A stretch of 64,000 nt of DNA, taken from Burkholderia contaminans. GTDB lineage: Bacteria > Pseudomonadota > Gammaproteobacteria > Burkholderiales > Burkholderiaceae. Numbering within the stretch: the first letter of the stretch is position 1; the number at the start of each line of letters is the position of its first letter. Below are positions 36,717 through 46,351 of the stretch, piece by piece. The stretch spans positions 2,170,001-2,234,000 of the forward strand of contig NZ_CP090641.1 in assembly GCF_029633825.1 (NCBI RefSeq). Direction: 5' to 3'. The notes beneath the pieces were generated by a model, which was not told where the DNA came from, searched no databases, and saw only the letters and a program-made list of their open reading frames with translations. A program made the position numbers and the translations under genes.

Positions 36717-37961
36717 ATGAACCTGTTTACACCGCTGACACTGCCCAACGGGGCGGTGATTCCGAACCGTCTGGCCAAGGCCGCGATGGAAGAGAACATG
36801 GCCGATGCGAACCACGCGCCGTCCGACGCGTTGCTGCGCCTGTACCAGGCGTGGGCCGACGGCCAGGTCGGCCTCATCCTGACCGGCAACGTGATGGTGG
36901 ACGGCCGCGCGATGACGGGGCCGAACGGCGTCGTGCTCGAGAGCGATGCGCATCTCGAGCGCTTTCGCCGCTGGGCGCAGGTGGCGCGCTCGGGCGGCGC
37001 GCACGTATGGATGCAGATCAATCACCCTGGGCGCCAGATGCAGGCTGCGCTCGGCCAGACGACGCTCGCGCCGTCGGCCGTGCCGCTCGCGCTCGGTGCG
37101 CTGTCGAAGCAGTTCCCGGTGCCGAAGGAAATGACGCAGGCCGATATCGCCGACGTGCAGCGGCGCTTCGTGCGCGCCGCGCAACTCGCGGAGCAGAGCG
37201 GCTTCACCGGCGTGGAGATTCACGCGGCGCACGGCTATCTGCTGAGCCAGTTCCTGTCGCCGTTGACGAACCGCCGCCAGGATCAGTGGGGCGGCAGCAT
37301 CGAGAATCGTGCACGCCTGCTGCTCGACATCGTGCGGGACGTGCGCGCGACGGTATCGCCGCAATTCGCGGTCGCGGTCAAGCTGAACTCGGCCGATTTC
37401 CAGCGCGGCGGCTTCAGCGCGGACGATGCGAAGCGCGTGGTCGAACTGCTGAATCCGCTCGGCGTCGATCTCGTCGAACTGTCGGGCGGCAGCTATGAAG
37501 TGCCGGCGATGCAGGGCGAGGCGCGCGACGGGCGTACGCTCGCTCGCGAAGCGTATTTCCTGGAATTCGCGCGCGACATCACGGCGGTCGCGCGGATGCC
37601 GCTGATGGTCACGGGCGGCATCCGGCGTCGCGTGGTTGCCGAGCAGGTGGTCGACAGCGGCGTGGCGATGGTCGGCATCGCGACCGCGCTGTCGATCGAG
37701 CCGAACCTGCCGCGCGACTGGCGGGCCGGCAAGGACAGCGCGCCGGTGCTGGAACCGATCCGCTGGAAGAACAAGGCGCTGGGTGCGCTGGCCAACATGG
37801 CCGTCGTCAAGTTCCAGCTCACGCGGCTGAGCGTTGGCCGGCGCACGCACCCGCAGGTGTCGCCGCTGCGTGCGCTCGTCACGCAGCAACTGGCCGCGCA
37901 GTGCCAGACGCGGCGCTACCGGAAATGGATGGCCGGGCGCGCGGCGGGTACGCGTGCGTGA
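36717..37961 (+). CDS. NADH:flavin oxidoreductase, Old Yellow Enzyme family
   Basis: The 414-residue FMN-binding TIM barrel starts MNLFTPLTLPNGAVIPNRLA. Family motifs include HVWMQINHPGRQM, GVEIHAAHGYLLSQFLSP with NRRQDQWGGSIENRARL, and MVTGGIRRRVVAEQVV for phosphate binding of FMN. A His-Ala-Ala-His set replaces the His/Asn pair of classic OYE, as in 2,4-dienoyl-CoA reductase-like or thermophilic-like members. It reduces activated alkenes or related electrophiles with NAD(P)H. Expression is probably MerR-activated from the divergent promoter. Confidence 0.92.
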   Translation: MNLFTPLTLPNGAVIPNRLAKAAMEENMADANHAPSDALLRLYQAWADGQVGLILTGNVMVDGRAMTGPNGVVLESDAHLERFRRWAQVARSGGAHVWMQINHPGRQMQAALGQTTLAPSAVPLALGALSKQFPVPKEMTQADIADVQRRFVRAAQLAEQSGFTGVEIHAAHGYLLSQFLSPLTNRRQDQWGGSIENRARLLLDIVRDVRATVSPQFAVAVKLNSADFQRGGFSADDAKRVVELLNPLGVDLVELSGGSYEVPAMQGEARDGRTLAREAYFLEFARDITAVARMPLMVTGGIRRRVVAEQVVDSGVAMVGIATALSIEPNLPRDWRAGKDSAPVLEPIRWKNKALGALANMAVVKFQLTRLSVGRRTHPQVSPLRALVTQQLAAQCQTRRYRKWMAGRAAGTRA

Positions 37962-38038
37962 CGTGCCTGGGCGGGGCTGAAGCGACTGTCCCGCACTGAT
38001 CGGCCCGCCGCCCGGCGGGTCGCTTCGAGGCTCGATTC

Positions 38039-38058
38039 TTTCGGATTGCTTTCCGAAA
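38039..38058. other. Short inverted repeat between the OYE and DUF2946 genes
   Basis: TTTCGGA and TCCGAAA pair across 6 nt, about 80 bp past the OYE stop and 97 bp before the DUF2946 start. It may be a weak terminator or an operator. Nothing decides between them. Confidence 0.35.
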
Positions 38059-38154
38059 TATCGAGCCCGTTTACCGCATTATTCAGGCGCCTGAGCGCGA
38101 TTCCAGCGTGGCATAATTCATCATCGTCATCGCATTCCATCCTCGTCGCGCGTC

Positions 38155-38538
38155 ATGCACGTCGCCCGTTTCCGCAAGCCAGGCAGCCTGATCGGATTGA
38201 TCGCAATCCTGATGATGGCGCTCGCGCCCGTGGTAACGCAGATGATGGCGTCGCGTCACGGGCTCGTCGATGCGTCGGCCGTCCATTGCACGGCGAGTGT
38301 CGACGAAGCGGTGGTCGCGCACGACGGCGGCGAGCCCGCGCATGGCGTCAACGCGCACTGGCACGCGTGTCCCTATTGCAGCTTCGTTGCTCATGCCGCC
38401 GCGCTGCCGGGCCATGCCGTTGCATTCGCCGTTCCGCGTCCGGATTCGCAAAGGCCGGTCGTGTCGGCATCGATGCCGGCGCGTGTCGGTCGCGTCCATA
38501 CCGTCCCGCAATCGCGGGCACCTCCCGCGTTCTCCTGA
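38155..38538 (+). CDS. DUF2946-family protein
   Basis: The 127-residue protein has an N-terminal signal/membrane segment (LIGLIAILMMALAPVVTQM), then the DUF2946 Cys/His pattern: VHCTASVDE and HWHACPYCSFVAH. Members often neighbour copper genes and TonB receptors; a periplasmic metal-binding role is inferred from the C/H cluster. It leads a short rightward group with the barrel protein at 38648 and the CopC protein at 39582. Two further DUF2946-like genes sit in the opposite operon at 44479 and 46594. Confidence 0.8.
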   Translation: MHVARFRKPGSLIGLIAILMMALAPVVTQMMASRHGLVDASAVHCTASVDEAVVAHDGGEPAHGVNAHWHACPYCSFVAHAAALPGHAVAFAVPRPDSQRPVVSASMPARVGRVHTVPQSRAPPAFS

Positions 38539-38647
38539 GTTCGTCTGATCTTTCCGCCTGACCCGCCGCCGTTTCGCGACCGAATCGGGCGGCCGCTCGT
38601 CGCGCGCATGCGCGGCGGCATCGAACGACAACCGGAGAACACACACC

Positions 38648-39565
38648 ATGCCCCGCTTCAACCAACGGCACGCGCCCCGCGCATGTGCCGCATTGCTGGC
38701 CGCCTGCGCCGGCCTGTCCCATGCTTCTTTCGCGAACGCACACGCCGTGGTCGGCGATCGCGTCTTTCCCGCGACGTTGGCCGTGGACGACCCCGGTGTC
38801 GGCGACGAATTCGACACGCAGTTCGGCCACATCAAATCCTCGGACGACAGCGGCAACACCTTCAACGTCAATACCGTGTCGTACGAGTGGGACAAGCTGA
38901 TCACGAAGAACCTCGCGTTCAGCGTCGCCAGCCAGTACGTGTCGCAGAACGTACCGGACGGCGGCTCCGCGAAGGGCTGGGACAACGTGACGCTCGGCGT
39001 GAAGTACCTCGCCTACACGAACGCCGCGCACGAATTCATGGCGTCGGTCGGCCTGAAAACCGAGATCGGCGGCACCGGCGCGAAATCGATCGCGAGCGCG
39101 TACTCGACGTTCAAGCCGACCGTCTATGTCGGCAAGGGCTTCGGCGATCTGCCCGCGTCGCTCGGCTATCTGCGCCCGCTCGCGCTTACGGCCACACTCG
39201 GGCCGAACCTGACCACCGCGTCGTCCGACCAGGGGCCGAACTCGCTCGGCTGGGGCATGACGCTGCAATACAGCATCCCGTACCTGCAGCAGCAGGTGAA
39301 GAACCTCGGCCTGCCGCAACCGATCAGCAACATGGTCTTCGTCGTCGAGGCGCCGATGAGCACCTGCACCGCGGGCGCGTGTTCGGGCCAGACGACCGGG
39401 ACGATCAACCCCGGCGTGCTGTGGCTCACCCGCTACGGGCAGTTCGGTGTCGAGGCGCAGATTCCGGTCAACCGGGCGAGCGGCAGTCACGTCGGCGTGA
39501 TCGTCGATGCGCACCTGTATTTCGACGACCTGTTCCCCGGCTCGCTCGGCAAGCCGCTTTTCTGA
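38648..39565 (+). CDS. Probable outer-membrane beta-barrel protein
   Basis: The 305-residue protein has a signal peptide (RACAALLAACAGLSHASFANA), then alternating amphipathic beta strands (SYEWDKLITKNLAFSVASQYV, NVTLGVKYLAYTNAAHEFMAS, VGVIVDAHLYFDDL) typical of a small barrel. A disulfide-capable STCTAGACSG loop lies near residue 240. I do not recognise a specific family. Its place between DUF2946 and CopC genes suggests metal handling at the outer membrane. The GGAG about ten bases before the ATG fits the start. Confidence 0.75.
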   Translation: MPRFNQRHAPRACAALLAACAGLSHASFANAHAVVGDRVFPATLAVDDPGVGDEFDTQFGHIKSSDDSGNTFNVNTVSYEWDKLITKNLAFSVASQYVSQNVPDGGSAKGWDNVTLGVKYLAYTNAAHEFMASVGLKTEIGGTGAKSIASAYSTFKPTVYVGKGFGDLPASLGYLRPLALTATLGPNLTTASSDQGPNSLGWGMTLQYSIPYLQQQVKNLGLPQPISNMVFVVEAPMSTCTAGACSGQTTGTINPGVLWLTRYGQFGVEAQIPVNRASGSHVGVIVDAHLYFDDLFPGSLGKPLF

Positions 39566-39581
39566 TCGACGGAGCAACCCC

Positions 39582-39947
39582 ATGAACCGCTTGACCACGA
39601 TGCGCGCGGCCGCTGCCGCGCTGCTGCTCGCCGGCGTGCAGTTCGCGCATGCCCATGCGTTCCCGACGCATCAGGCGCCGTCCGCGGGCGAGACCGTGAC
39701 TGCGTCGCCGCCGCGTGTCGCGATCGATTTCGACGACGGGCTCGAACCCGCGTTCAGCTCGATCGCCGTCACCGATGCGCAGGGCCGCGCCGTCACGAAC
39801 GGCAAGGGCGAAGTCGACGCGTCGAACCGCAAGCACATGTCGGTCGCGCTGAATCCGCTGGCGCCGGGCGTCTACACGGTGGCGTGGGTGGCCGTCGCGC
39901 TCGACGGCCACCGCACGCAGGGGCACTACGCGTTCACGGTGAAGTGA
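39582..39947 (+). CDS. CopC-domain copper-binding periplasmic protein
   Basis: The 121-residue protein starts MNRLTTMRAAAAALLLAGVQ, with a signal peptide ending HAHA. The CopC immunoglobulin-like fold follows: HAFPTHQAPSAGETVTASPP, SSIAVTDAQGRAV, and MSVALNPLAPGVYTVAWVAV ending in DGHRTQGHYAFTVK. The mature N-terminal His and the later DGH...H residues match CopC copper ligands. It is preceded by GGAG and lies 17 bp after the barrel gene. No CopD follows, so it is a stand-alone CopC, probably a periplasmic copper carrier. Confidence 0.88.
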   Translation: MNRLTTMRAAAAALLLAGVQFAHAHAFPTHQAPSAGETVTASPPRVAIDFDDGLEPAFSSIAVTDAQGRAVTNGKGEVDASNRKHMSVALNPLAPGVYTVAWVAVALDGHRTQGHYAFTVK

Positions 39948-40019
39948 CGCTCGCCGCGCCCGCGCCCGACACCGTGCATTCGCGCCGGCGTCGGGCGCGG
40001 CGCACCGCATCGCGCCGCG

Positions 40020-42137
40020 TCAGAACCGGTAGTTCGCCACCACTTCGAGCCGCCGGTCGTTGCCGAGCAGGTACTGCGTTTCGTTGTAGTACGCGGACTG
40101 CACGAAGCGCCGGTTGAACACGTTGTACGCGCGCGCGGTGATCGTCGTGTCCTTGCGCGGCTTCCACGCGAGGCCGAGGTCGACCGTCGTGTACGACGGC
40201 ATCACGAGCTGGTTCGCGGTGTCGGCGAAGCGTTTGCCGACGTACTTGACGCCCGCGATGCCCGTCCAGTCCGGCGCGAAGCGCCAGCTCACCCACAGGT
40301 TCGCGAGCCGCTGCGGCACCGACACCGGCACGTTGCCCGCGCGCGAGACGGTCGTGCCGCCGGACGTCTGCTGGAAGTCGTCGTATTTCGCGCGAAGAAT
40401 CGACACGTTCGCGTCGACACGCCAGTCCTTCGCGATCTCCGCGCCGACCGTCGCCTCGAGTCCGCGCGACGACTGCTGGCCGACCTGGATCGACTGGTTC
40501 GGGTTCAGCGGATCGGCCGTCAGCAGATTGCTCTTGACGATCCGGTACGCGGCCAGCGTCCATTCCGCCTTGCCGCCGAGGAACGACTGCTTCACGCCGA
40601 TCTCGATCTGCCGGCCGGTCGCGAGCGTGAAGTTCGCCTTCGACGCATTCAGCGACAGCAGCGAGGTGATCGGATCGGCCGCGACCGAGTACTGGCCGTA
40701 CACGGCGAGGCCGGGCTGCATGTCGTACACGGTGCCGATGCGCCAGCCCGTGTTCGCGAACACCTTCGTGAACGCGCCGCCGTTCACGAGATCGTCGCGG
40801 TTCACGCTCGCATGGTCGTAGCGCAGCCCGCCGATCACCGACCAGCGCGACGTGATTTCCAGCCGGTTCTCGGCGAACAGCGCGTACTGGTTCGCCTGGC
40901 TGCGGTATTTCGGATAGGTGCCGGCCGTGTTGATGAAGCTGCCCGGATCGAAGTTGAACGGATCGACCGTCGACGTGCCCGAATACGGCGAGTTGTTGTC
41001 GTGCTGGAACGTCGTGTGATTGAACTCGAAGCCCGTCGAGAACGTGTTGCGCATCCCGAGCAGCGCCGTGGTCACGGTGGCCGCCGTCACGTTGCCGTAC
41101 TGCTCCTGGTCGTGGAAGATTTCCGTGAAGCTGCTGCGCCGCACCTGCGCGGTCGACGGCAGGTACGTGTAGTACTCGGCGTCCTTCCAGTGACGGTTGC
41201 TCTTCATCCGGTACAGCGTGCTCGTCACGTTCAGGCTGTCGCTCGGCTGCCAGTTCGCCGACACCGTCGCCCAGCTGTCGCGAAACGCGATGTCGCTGTC
41301 GCCGACGTTGTAGTTCTTCTTGTCGAGCGCGCGATCGCGCGCGCCGTTCACGAGCGGCGCACCGAAATACTGCATCGGATGCTGGAAGCCCTGCGCGTAC
41401 GACGCGCTCACGTACAGGTCGGACGTCACGTCGTAGCGCAATGCACCGGAGATCGACAGGTTGCGCGAATTGCCGCGGTCGACCCAGTTCGACGAACGAT
41501 TGCCGCTGATGTCGAAGCGGTACGACAGCTTGTCGTTGATCGCGCCGCCGCTGCCGAACGCGACCCGCGCGGTGCCCTCGGTGCCGCCGCCAGCCTGCAG
41601 CTCGTTCTGGATCGCACCGCGCGTCGGCTTCTTCGGCACGATGTTGACGACGCCGCCGATCGCGCCTTCGCCGTAGATCACCGACGCCGGGCCGCGCAGC
41701 ACGTCGATATGGTCGACCGACCACGTGTCGAACGGAAACGTGACGCCGATCGCGCCGTACGGGCGCACGCCGTCATAGAGCTGCGTGACCGACGACGCGC
41801 CGACGAAGCCGCGCGCGCCGAGCTCCGAGCCGCCGTTGCCCGGATGCGGCGATGCGCTGATGCCGGCGGCGCGGCTCACCGCGTCGACGATTGCGCTGTC
41901 GCCGCGCGTGTCGAGCGTCTTGCGATCGATCTGCTCGACGCTCGCGGGCGTCTCCAGCGACGTCAGGCCGAGACGGCTGCCGGTGTCGAGCGGCTGCGTG
42001 AGCGGCGTCGCCTTCCGGGCATTGACGCGAATCGGCGCAAGCGTGGCGCCGGCGCTCGCGGCATCGCTTTCCTGTGCGTGGCCCGCGGGCGCGAACGCCG
42101 CGAGAACGGCGGCAGGCAGCATCAATCCGAACTTCAT
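40020..42137 (-). CDS. TonB-dependent outer-membrane receptor
   Basis: The 705-residue protein starts MKFGLMLPAAVLAAFAPAGH (signal peptide to AQ), with AGGA nine bases before the ATG. A plug domain (ETPASVEQIDRKTL, GSELGARGFVGAS, IDVLRGPASVIYGEGAIGG) and a 22-strand-type barrel ending LEVVANYRF are complete; the final Phe is the usual barrel signal. It looks like the siderophore-receptor class, but the neighbours (DUF2946, PepSY, CopC) make a copper or metallophore substrate equally plausible. It is the last gene of the leftward operon, 53 bp after the other receptor. Confidence 0.92.
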   Translation of the reverse strand: MKFGLMLPAAVLAAFAPAGHAQESDAASAGATLAPIRVNARKATPLTQPLDTGSRLGLTSLETPASVEQIDRKTLDTRGDSAIVDAVSRAAGISASPHPGNGGSELGARGFVGASSVTQLYDGVRPYGAIGVTFPFDTWSVDHIDVLRGPASVIYGEGAIGGVVNIVPKKPTRGAIQNELQAGGGTEGTARVAFGSGGAINDKLSYRFDISGNRSSNWVDRGNSRNLSISGALRYDVTSDLYVSASYAQGFQHPMQYFGAPLVNGARDRALDKKNYNVGDSDIAFRDSWATVSANWQPSDSLNVTSTLYRMKSNRHWKDAEYYTYLPSTAQVRRSSFTEIFHDQEQYGNVTAATVTTALLGMRNTFSTGFEFNHTTFQHDNNSPYSGTSTVDPFNFDPGSFINTAGTYPKYRSQANQYALFAENRLEITSRWSVIGGLRYDHASVNRDDLVNGGAFTKVFANTGWRIGTVYDMQPGLAVYGQYSVAADPITSLLSLNASKANFTLATGRQIEIGVKQSFLGGKAEWTLAAYRIVKSNLLTADPLNPNQSIQVGQQSSRGLEATVGAEIAKDWRVDANVSILRAKYDDFQQTSGGTTVSRAGNVPVSVPQRLANLWVSWRFAPDWTGIAGVKYVGKRFADTANQLVMPSYTTVDLGLAWKPRKDTTITARAYNVFNRRFVQSAYYNETQYLLGNDRRLEVVANYRF

Positions 42138-42190
42138 GTTTCGATATCCTTTGAATCTGTTCAATGCGGTGTTGCTTGAAAGGCGGCGCA

Positions 42191-44305
42191 TCAGAACGCG
42201 TACCGCATGCCGGCGAACACGCTGCGCCCTTCGCCCGGATAGAAGATCGCGGTGTTCGCGGTGCGCGCATTCGCGACCGTGCTGATGTCGCTCACATAGC
42301 GCTTGTTGGTCAGGTTGCGCGCATCGACGAACAGCGAGAGGCCATTGCGGAAGTCGTAGCCGGCCTGCAGCCCGAGCAGCGTGTAGCTCGGCACGCGCAA
42401 CGTGTTCGCATCGTCGGCCCACGCGCCCGACGGCACCCAGTCGAGCGTCGCCGCGATGTGGAAGCCGCTCGGCCGCGCGTAACCCAGCGTCGCGCGCAGC
42501 ACGTTGAGCGGCACGCCGGCGATCCGGTTGTTGCCGTACTGCGGGTCGTTCTTGAAGCGGAAGTCGTTCAGGTTCCAGATGCCCGACAGCGTGACCTTGT
42601 CGCCCGCGCCGCGCCCGGTGACGTTGCGCAGCAACTCGACCGACGCGCCGGCCTCGATCCCTTGCAGCACCGTCTTGTTCGCATTGAACGTCGATGCCGG
42701 GACATCCGGGTTCGTCGTGTACTGCAGCAGCTGGTCGCGCACGAGCGAGCGATAGGCGGTCACGTCCCAGCTCACGCGCTCGCGCGAGCCGCGCGTGCCG
42801 AACTCGATCGTCCACGCGTGCTGCGCCGCGAGCGGCGTGAAGCGCGTCGTGTTCGAGAAGGTCTGCGTGAGGTCGGAGAAGTCGGGCACGTCCTGGCTGC
42901 GCGTGATGTCGACGTAGGCCTGGGTGTGCGCATCCGGCTGCCACATCAGCCCGAGCTTCGGATTGACGCCGCTGTAGCTCGCGTTCGTCGACTTGTAGTT
43001 CGGGTTGCGCGGCAGCCCGCCGTTGTCGATGTACTCGCGCACCGAGTGCAGCACCTTCACGCCCGTCATCAGCGCGACGGTCGGCACGAAGAACAGCCGG
43101 TTCTCGACGTACGCCTCGTAGTTGAACGCCGTCTGCGTCGAGTCGAGCGTCTGTGCGCCCTTGTTGCCGTTGACGTTCACGTACTGGTTCGCCTGCGTGC
43201 GGCCGCCGAAGAAGCGCGCGCCGACGATCAGGTCGTTGCGCATTCCGCCGAGCGTCAGGTGGCCCGTGTAGCGCGGTGCGAAGCCGTAGGTCCAGCCGTC
43301 CTGGTCGAGCGCCTGGAAGATCGGGTGATAGAGGCTCTTGTGGATCGCCCACGTGTCGAACTGCAGTTCGCCCGAATCGAGTTTCACCGTCGTGCGGTTC
43401 GCGATCCGCTCGGTGCGCGTGTTGCGCGCCTGGTCGCCCGATATCGCGTTCGGCGCGGCCTTGGTCGGATTGTTCAGCGCGTCGGACAGCGACAGCGTGC
43501 CGGGCAGCAACTGGTCGATGACGTACACGCCGACGTAGAAGCGCGTCTCGACCGTCGGGCTGAACCGGTAGCCGACGTTCGCGTTGAACTGCTCGTATTG
43601 CCCCTTCGAATGATCGCGATAGCCGTCCGCGTGATTGACGCTGAAGTTCGCGAGGAAGTCGAGCGGGCCGAGCACGCGCGAGATCTGCGCGCTGGCGCGC
43701 ACCGTGCCGTAGCTGCCGCCTTCCACGCGCAGGATGTTCGGCGCATCGGCGGTATGGGCGGTCGGCGTGATGAAGTCGATCGCGCCGCCGAGTGTCGACG
43801 CGCCGTACGCGAGGCCGTTGCCGCCCTTGTAGACCTGCACCGCCTGCAGCGCGAGCGGATCGATCTGGTAGTAGTCGCCGCTGCCGTCCGCGAGGTTGGT
43901 CGGGATGCCGTCCTGCAGGATTTCGAGGCCGCGCGTGTGGTACGAGCGGGCGATCCCCGAGCCGCGAATCGACAGCCGCAGCTCCTGGCCGTAGCGGTTC
44001 TCGACGAACACGCCGGGCACATCCTTCAGCACGTCGCGCAGCGTGAACGCATAGGTATTCCGGTAGCTGTCGGCATCGACGAAGCCCACCGAGCCGACCG
44101 TCTGCTCGAGCGTGCGCTTCAGGCTGTCGGTCGATTTCGATGTCAGCGAGTCCGTCTCGCGGGTTGCGTTGACGTGGATCGCGGGCAGTGTCGACGCGGT
44201 CGGCGAGTCGGTCGGCGCGGCGATGGCCTGTGCGCACGCGGCCGACGTGAAGAGCACGGAGAACGCGCCGGACAGCGCGACGGCAATACGGGTCGGGGTA
44301 AACAT
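42191..44305 (-). CDS. TonB-dependent outer-membrane receptor
   Basis: The 704-residue protein starts MFTPTRIAVALSGAFSVLFT, with a signal peptide to ACAQA. Plug motifs include LKDVPGVFVENRYGQELRLS, RGSGIARSYHTRGLEILQDG and VYKGGNGLAYGASTLGGAID, and the barrel ends with GRSVFAGMRYAF. The plug resembles FecA-like receptors. It lies between the DUF2946 gene at 44479 and a second receptor at 40020 on the same strand. The substrate is not certain; context favours copper or an iron/copper chelate. Confidence 0.92.
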   Translation of the reverse strand: MFTPTRIAVALSGAFSVLFTSAACAQAIAAPTDSPTASTLPAIHVNATRETDSLTSKSTDSLKRTLEQTVGSVGFVDADSYRNTYAFTLRDVLKDVPGVFVENRYGQELRLSIRGSGIARSYHTRGLEILQDGIPTNLADGSGDYYQIDPLALQAVQVYKGGNGLAYGASTLGGAIDFITPTAHTADAPNILRVEGGSYGTVRASAQISRVLGPLDFLANFSVNHADGYRDHSKGQYEQFNANVGYRFSPTVETRFYVGVYVIDQLLPGTLSLSDALNNPTKAAPNAISGDQARNTRTERIANRTTVKLDSGELQFDTWAIHKSLYHPIFQALDQDGWTYGFAPRYTGHLTLGGMRNDLIVGARFFGGRTQANQYVNVNGNKGAQTLDSTQTAFNYEAYVENRLFFVPTVALMTGVKVLHSVREYIDNGGLPRNPNYKSTNASYSGVNPKLGLMWQPDAHTQAYVDITRSQDVPDFSDLTQTFSNTTRFTPLAAQHAWTIEFGTRGSRERVSWDVTAYRSLVRDQLLQYTTNPDVPASTFNANKTVLQGIEAGASVELLRNVTGRGAGDKVTLSGIWNLNDFRFKNDPQYGNNRIAGVPLNVLRATLGYARPSGFHIAATLDWVPSGAWADDANTLRVPSYTLLGLQAGYDFRNGLSLFVDARNLTNKRYVSDISTVANARTANTAIFYPGEGRSVFAGMRYAF

Positions 44306-44478
44306 GTCGTTGTACGTAAGGTGATGGTGACGATGATGAGTCGGACGCGATGCGCGCCATGCACGGCGCCGGCCGCCGCGCGTGGTCACGCGCGCGGGTT
44401 CGGCATCGGGCACCGGCAGGGCGGGCAGGCGAAGCGGACGGCGCCGCGCGGTGTGCGGCGGCGCGGTCGCGAAGAGCG

Positions 44479-44910
44479 TCAGGCGCGGGCGGAAGGCGGC
44501 CCGCGCGCGGCGAGCGCGTAGCGCTTCGGCGGATGGCAGGCAGAGGGGATCAGCGGCTCGGGCGGCGCATGCCGCACGGCCGGGGAAGCGGAGAGCAACA
44601 CCGCGAATTGCAGCGGCGGATGGCCGGCAAGCAGGCCGCAATAACCGCAGCGGTCGAAATGACCGGCGGATCGAGCATCGGACGGCGCATCCGGTTCCGC
44701 GTGCGCCACGAGCGTGTTGCCGGTTGCCGAGCAGATCGGCGAGGCCGGCAGGCCGTCATGGGGAGCGGCCGCGCGCAGCTGCGAGATCAGCGGCGCGACG
44801 AGCGCGAGCACGAGCGCGAACAACCCGAGCCACGCGGTGGCCCGGGCTTGTCGCGTCGTCGCGCCGCGTATGCCGGCGCGCGGTGAATCAGGCCGCTGCG
44901 CGTGCCGCAC
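44479..44910 (-). CDS. DUF2946-family protein
   Basis: The protein of up to 143 residues has a membrane segment (LGLFALVLALVAPLISQL), then PICSATGNTLVAHAEPD and the Cys/His core FDRCGYCGLLAGHPPLQFAV. This matches the DUF2946 pattern seen at 38155. Its start overlaps the end of the PepSY gene by 23 bp; a later start would remove the overlap. Co-transcription with PepSY and the TonB receptors suggests a shared periplasmic metal-handling role. Confidence 0.78.
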   Translation of the reverse strand: MRHAQRPDSPRAGIRGATTRQARATAWLGLFALVLALVAPLISQLRAAAPHDGLPASPICSATGNTLVAHAEPDAPSDARSAGHFDRCGYCGLLAGHPPLQFAVLLSASPAVRHAPPEPLIPSACHPPKRYALAARGPPSARA

Positions 44911-46351
44911 GGCCGAACAGCAGACGATCGATCAACCAGACCGCGACGATTGTCGCGCCCATCAGCGGGAAGACGACGCCGAGCAGCACGAGCCCCGCGA
45001 TCCAGCCGCGCATCGGCGGCGTGCCGCGTTCGCGCGACGGCGCACCCAACTTGCGAGCCGGACGGCGCTTCCACCACATCACGGTGCCCGTGACGGCCAT
45101 CGCGGCCAGCCCGAGCGACAGCACCGCGCAGACGATCTGGTTCGCGAGCCCGAAGTAGCGGCCCATGTGCAGCGACGTGCCGTACGACACGGCGCGCGAT
45201 ACCGCGCCGTAGTCGTCATAGCGGATGTCCTTCAGCACGGCCCCGCTGTACTGGTCGAGGTAGATCGTCCGCTCGGCCTTCGGGTCGTCCGGGAAGTACG
45301 ACGCGGTGTACACGCCATCCGCGCCGGACGGCAATGCGAGCGTGTAGCCGCTCGTCACGCCGAGGCCTCCAACGATCGCGATCGCGCGGGCCAGCGGCAG
45401 CGGTGCCGGCGTCGGTGCCGACGGCGAGTGCGGGACGGGCACGTTGCCGACCGCCCACGGCGTTTGCGGCAACGGCAGGTCGTCCATCACCATCCCCGGC
45501 ATCGAGTCGCCGGATTCGTGGTGATGGCCGGACGGTGCGCCAGCCTTGGCAGGCGCGGGCGCCGCGGCGCCGTCGGGGCGCGTCGAGCGTACCGACGCGC
45601 CGCCCCATGCGCCTTCCGGCGCGCCGAGGTTCACGGTGGCGGCCAGCGCCTTGAAGTTCTTGCCCCACGAGCCCGACCACGGCAGCCCCGTCAGGATGAA
45701 CGCGACCGTGCCGGCCGCGAGCCAGATGCCGGCCGTCGCGTGGAGGTTTTTCCACAGCGGCCGGCCGCGCAGCGACAGGTCGGGGCGCAGTGCCTGCCCG
45801 ACGCGTGTCGCGCCGCGCGGCCACCACAGCGCGATGCCGGTGCCGATCATCACGAAGGTCCAGCACGCGGCGAGCTCCATCAGCAACTCGCCCGTCTTGC
45901 CGAGCAGCAGCTTGCGATGCAGCATCCGGTCGATCTGCATGAAGCGGTTCTCGACGCTCAGCGTGCCGAGCACGCTGCCGTCGTACGGGTTCACGTACAC
46001 GCTCTCGCGGCTGCCGTCGCGCAGCCGGAACACGTATTCGGCGCTGCGGTCAGGCGCGGTCGAGACCTGGACGGACACCGGCGTCGCGCCGGCCGGCATC
46101 GCGGTACGCGCATTCGCGAGCAGTGTGTCGGCATCGAGCCGCGGCGTGGCGCGCGGCTCGACGACGAGCCGGTGCGGATACAGCAGCGGCTCGATCTGCG
46201 GCTGGAAGCAATAGAGCGTGCCGGTGATCGCGAGGACCACCAGGAACGGCATGACGAACAGGCCGGCATAGAAGTGCCAGCGCCAGAGCGTCCGGTAGCC
46301 GGCGTGGGCGGATTGGGCGGGCGAGATCGCCCGTTCGACGGTGGTCGACAT
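44888..46351 (-). CDS. PepSY-domain membrane protein (PiuB/ferric- or cupric-reductase-like)
   Basis: The 487-residue protein has four or more membrane segments: HFYAGLFVMPFLVVLAITG, LAACWTFVMIGTGIALWW, LHATAGIWLAAGTVAFIL and a C-terminal pair. PepSY domains lie between them (ESVYVNPYDGSVLG, TIYLDQYSGAVLKDIR). Histidines in the helices (RWHFYAG, LHRKLLL, NLHATAG) may carry heme, as in PiuB-type reductases. An added periplasmic loop, GHHHESGDSMPGMVMDDL, is rich in His and Met, a copper-like ligand set. It probably reduces or releases metal at the inner membrane after TonB-dependent uptake. Confidence 0.87.
   Translation of the reverse strand: MSTTVERAISPAQSAHAGYRTLWRWHFYAGLFVMPFLVVLAITGTLYCFQPQIEPLLYPHRLVVEPRATPRLDADTLLANARTAMPAGATPVSVQVSTAPDRSAEYVFRLRDGSRESVYVNPYDGSVLGTLSVENRFMQIDRMLHRKLLLGKTGELLMELAACWTFVMIGTGIALWWPRGATRVGQALRPDLSLRGRPLWKNLHATAGIWLAAGTVAFILTGLPWSGSWGKNFKALAATVNLGAPEGAWGGASVRSTRPDGAAAPAPAKAGAPSGHHHESGDSMPGMVMDDLPLPQTPWAVGNVPVPHSPSAPTPAPLPLARAIAIVGGLGVTSGYTLALPSGADGVYTASYFPDDPKAERTIYLDQYSGAVLKDIRYDDYGAVSRAVSYGTSLHMGRYFGLANQIVCAVLSLGLAAMAVTGTVMWWKRRPARKLGAPSRERGTPPMRGWIAGLVLLGVVFPLMGATIVAVWLIDRLLFGRAARAAA

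Noticed and set aside
40020..44360. Single 1446-codon minus-strand frame spanning both TonB receptor genes
   Set aside because: The left half is the real receptor starting at 42137. The right half is an out-of-frame reading of the other receptor, open because of high GC content.
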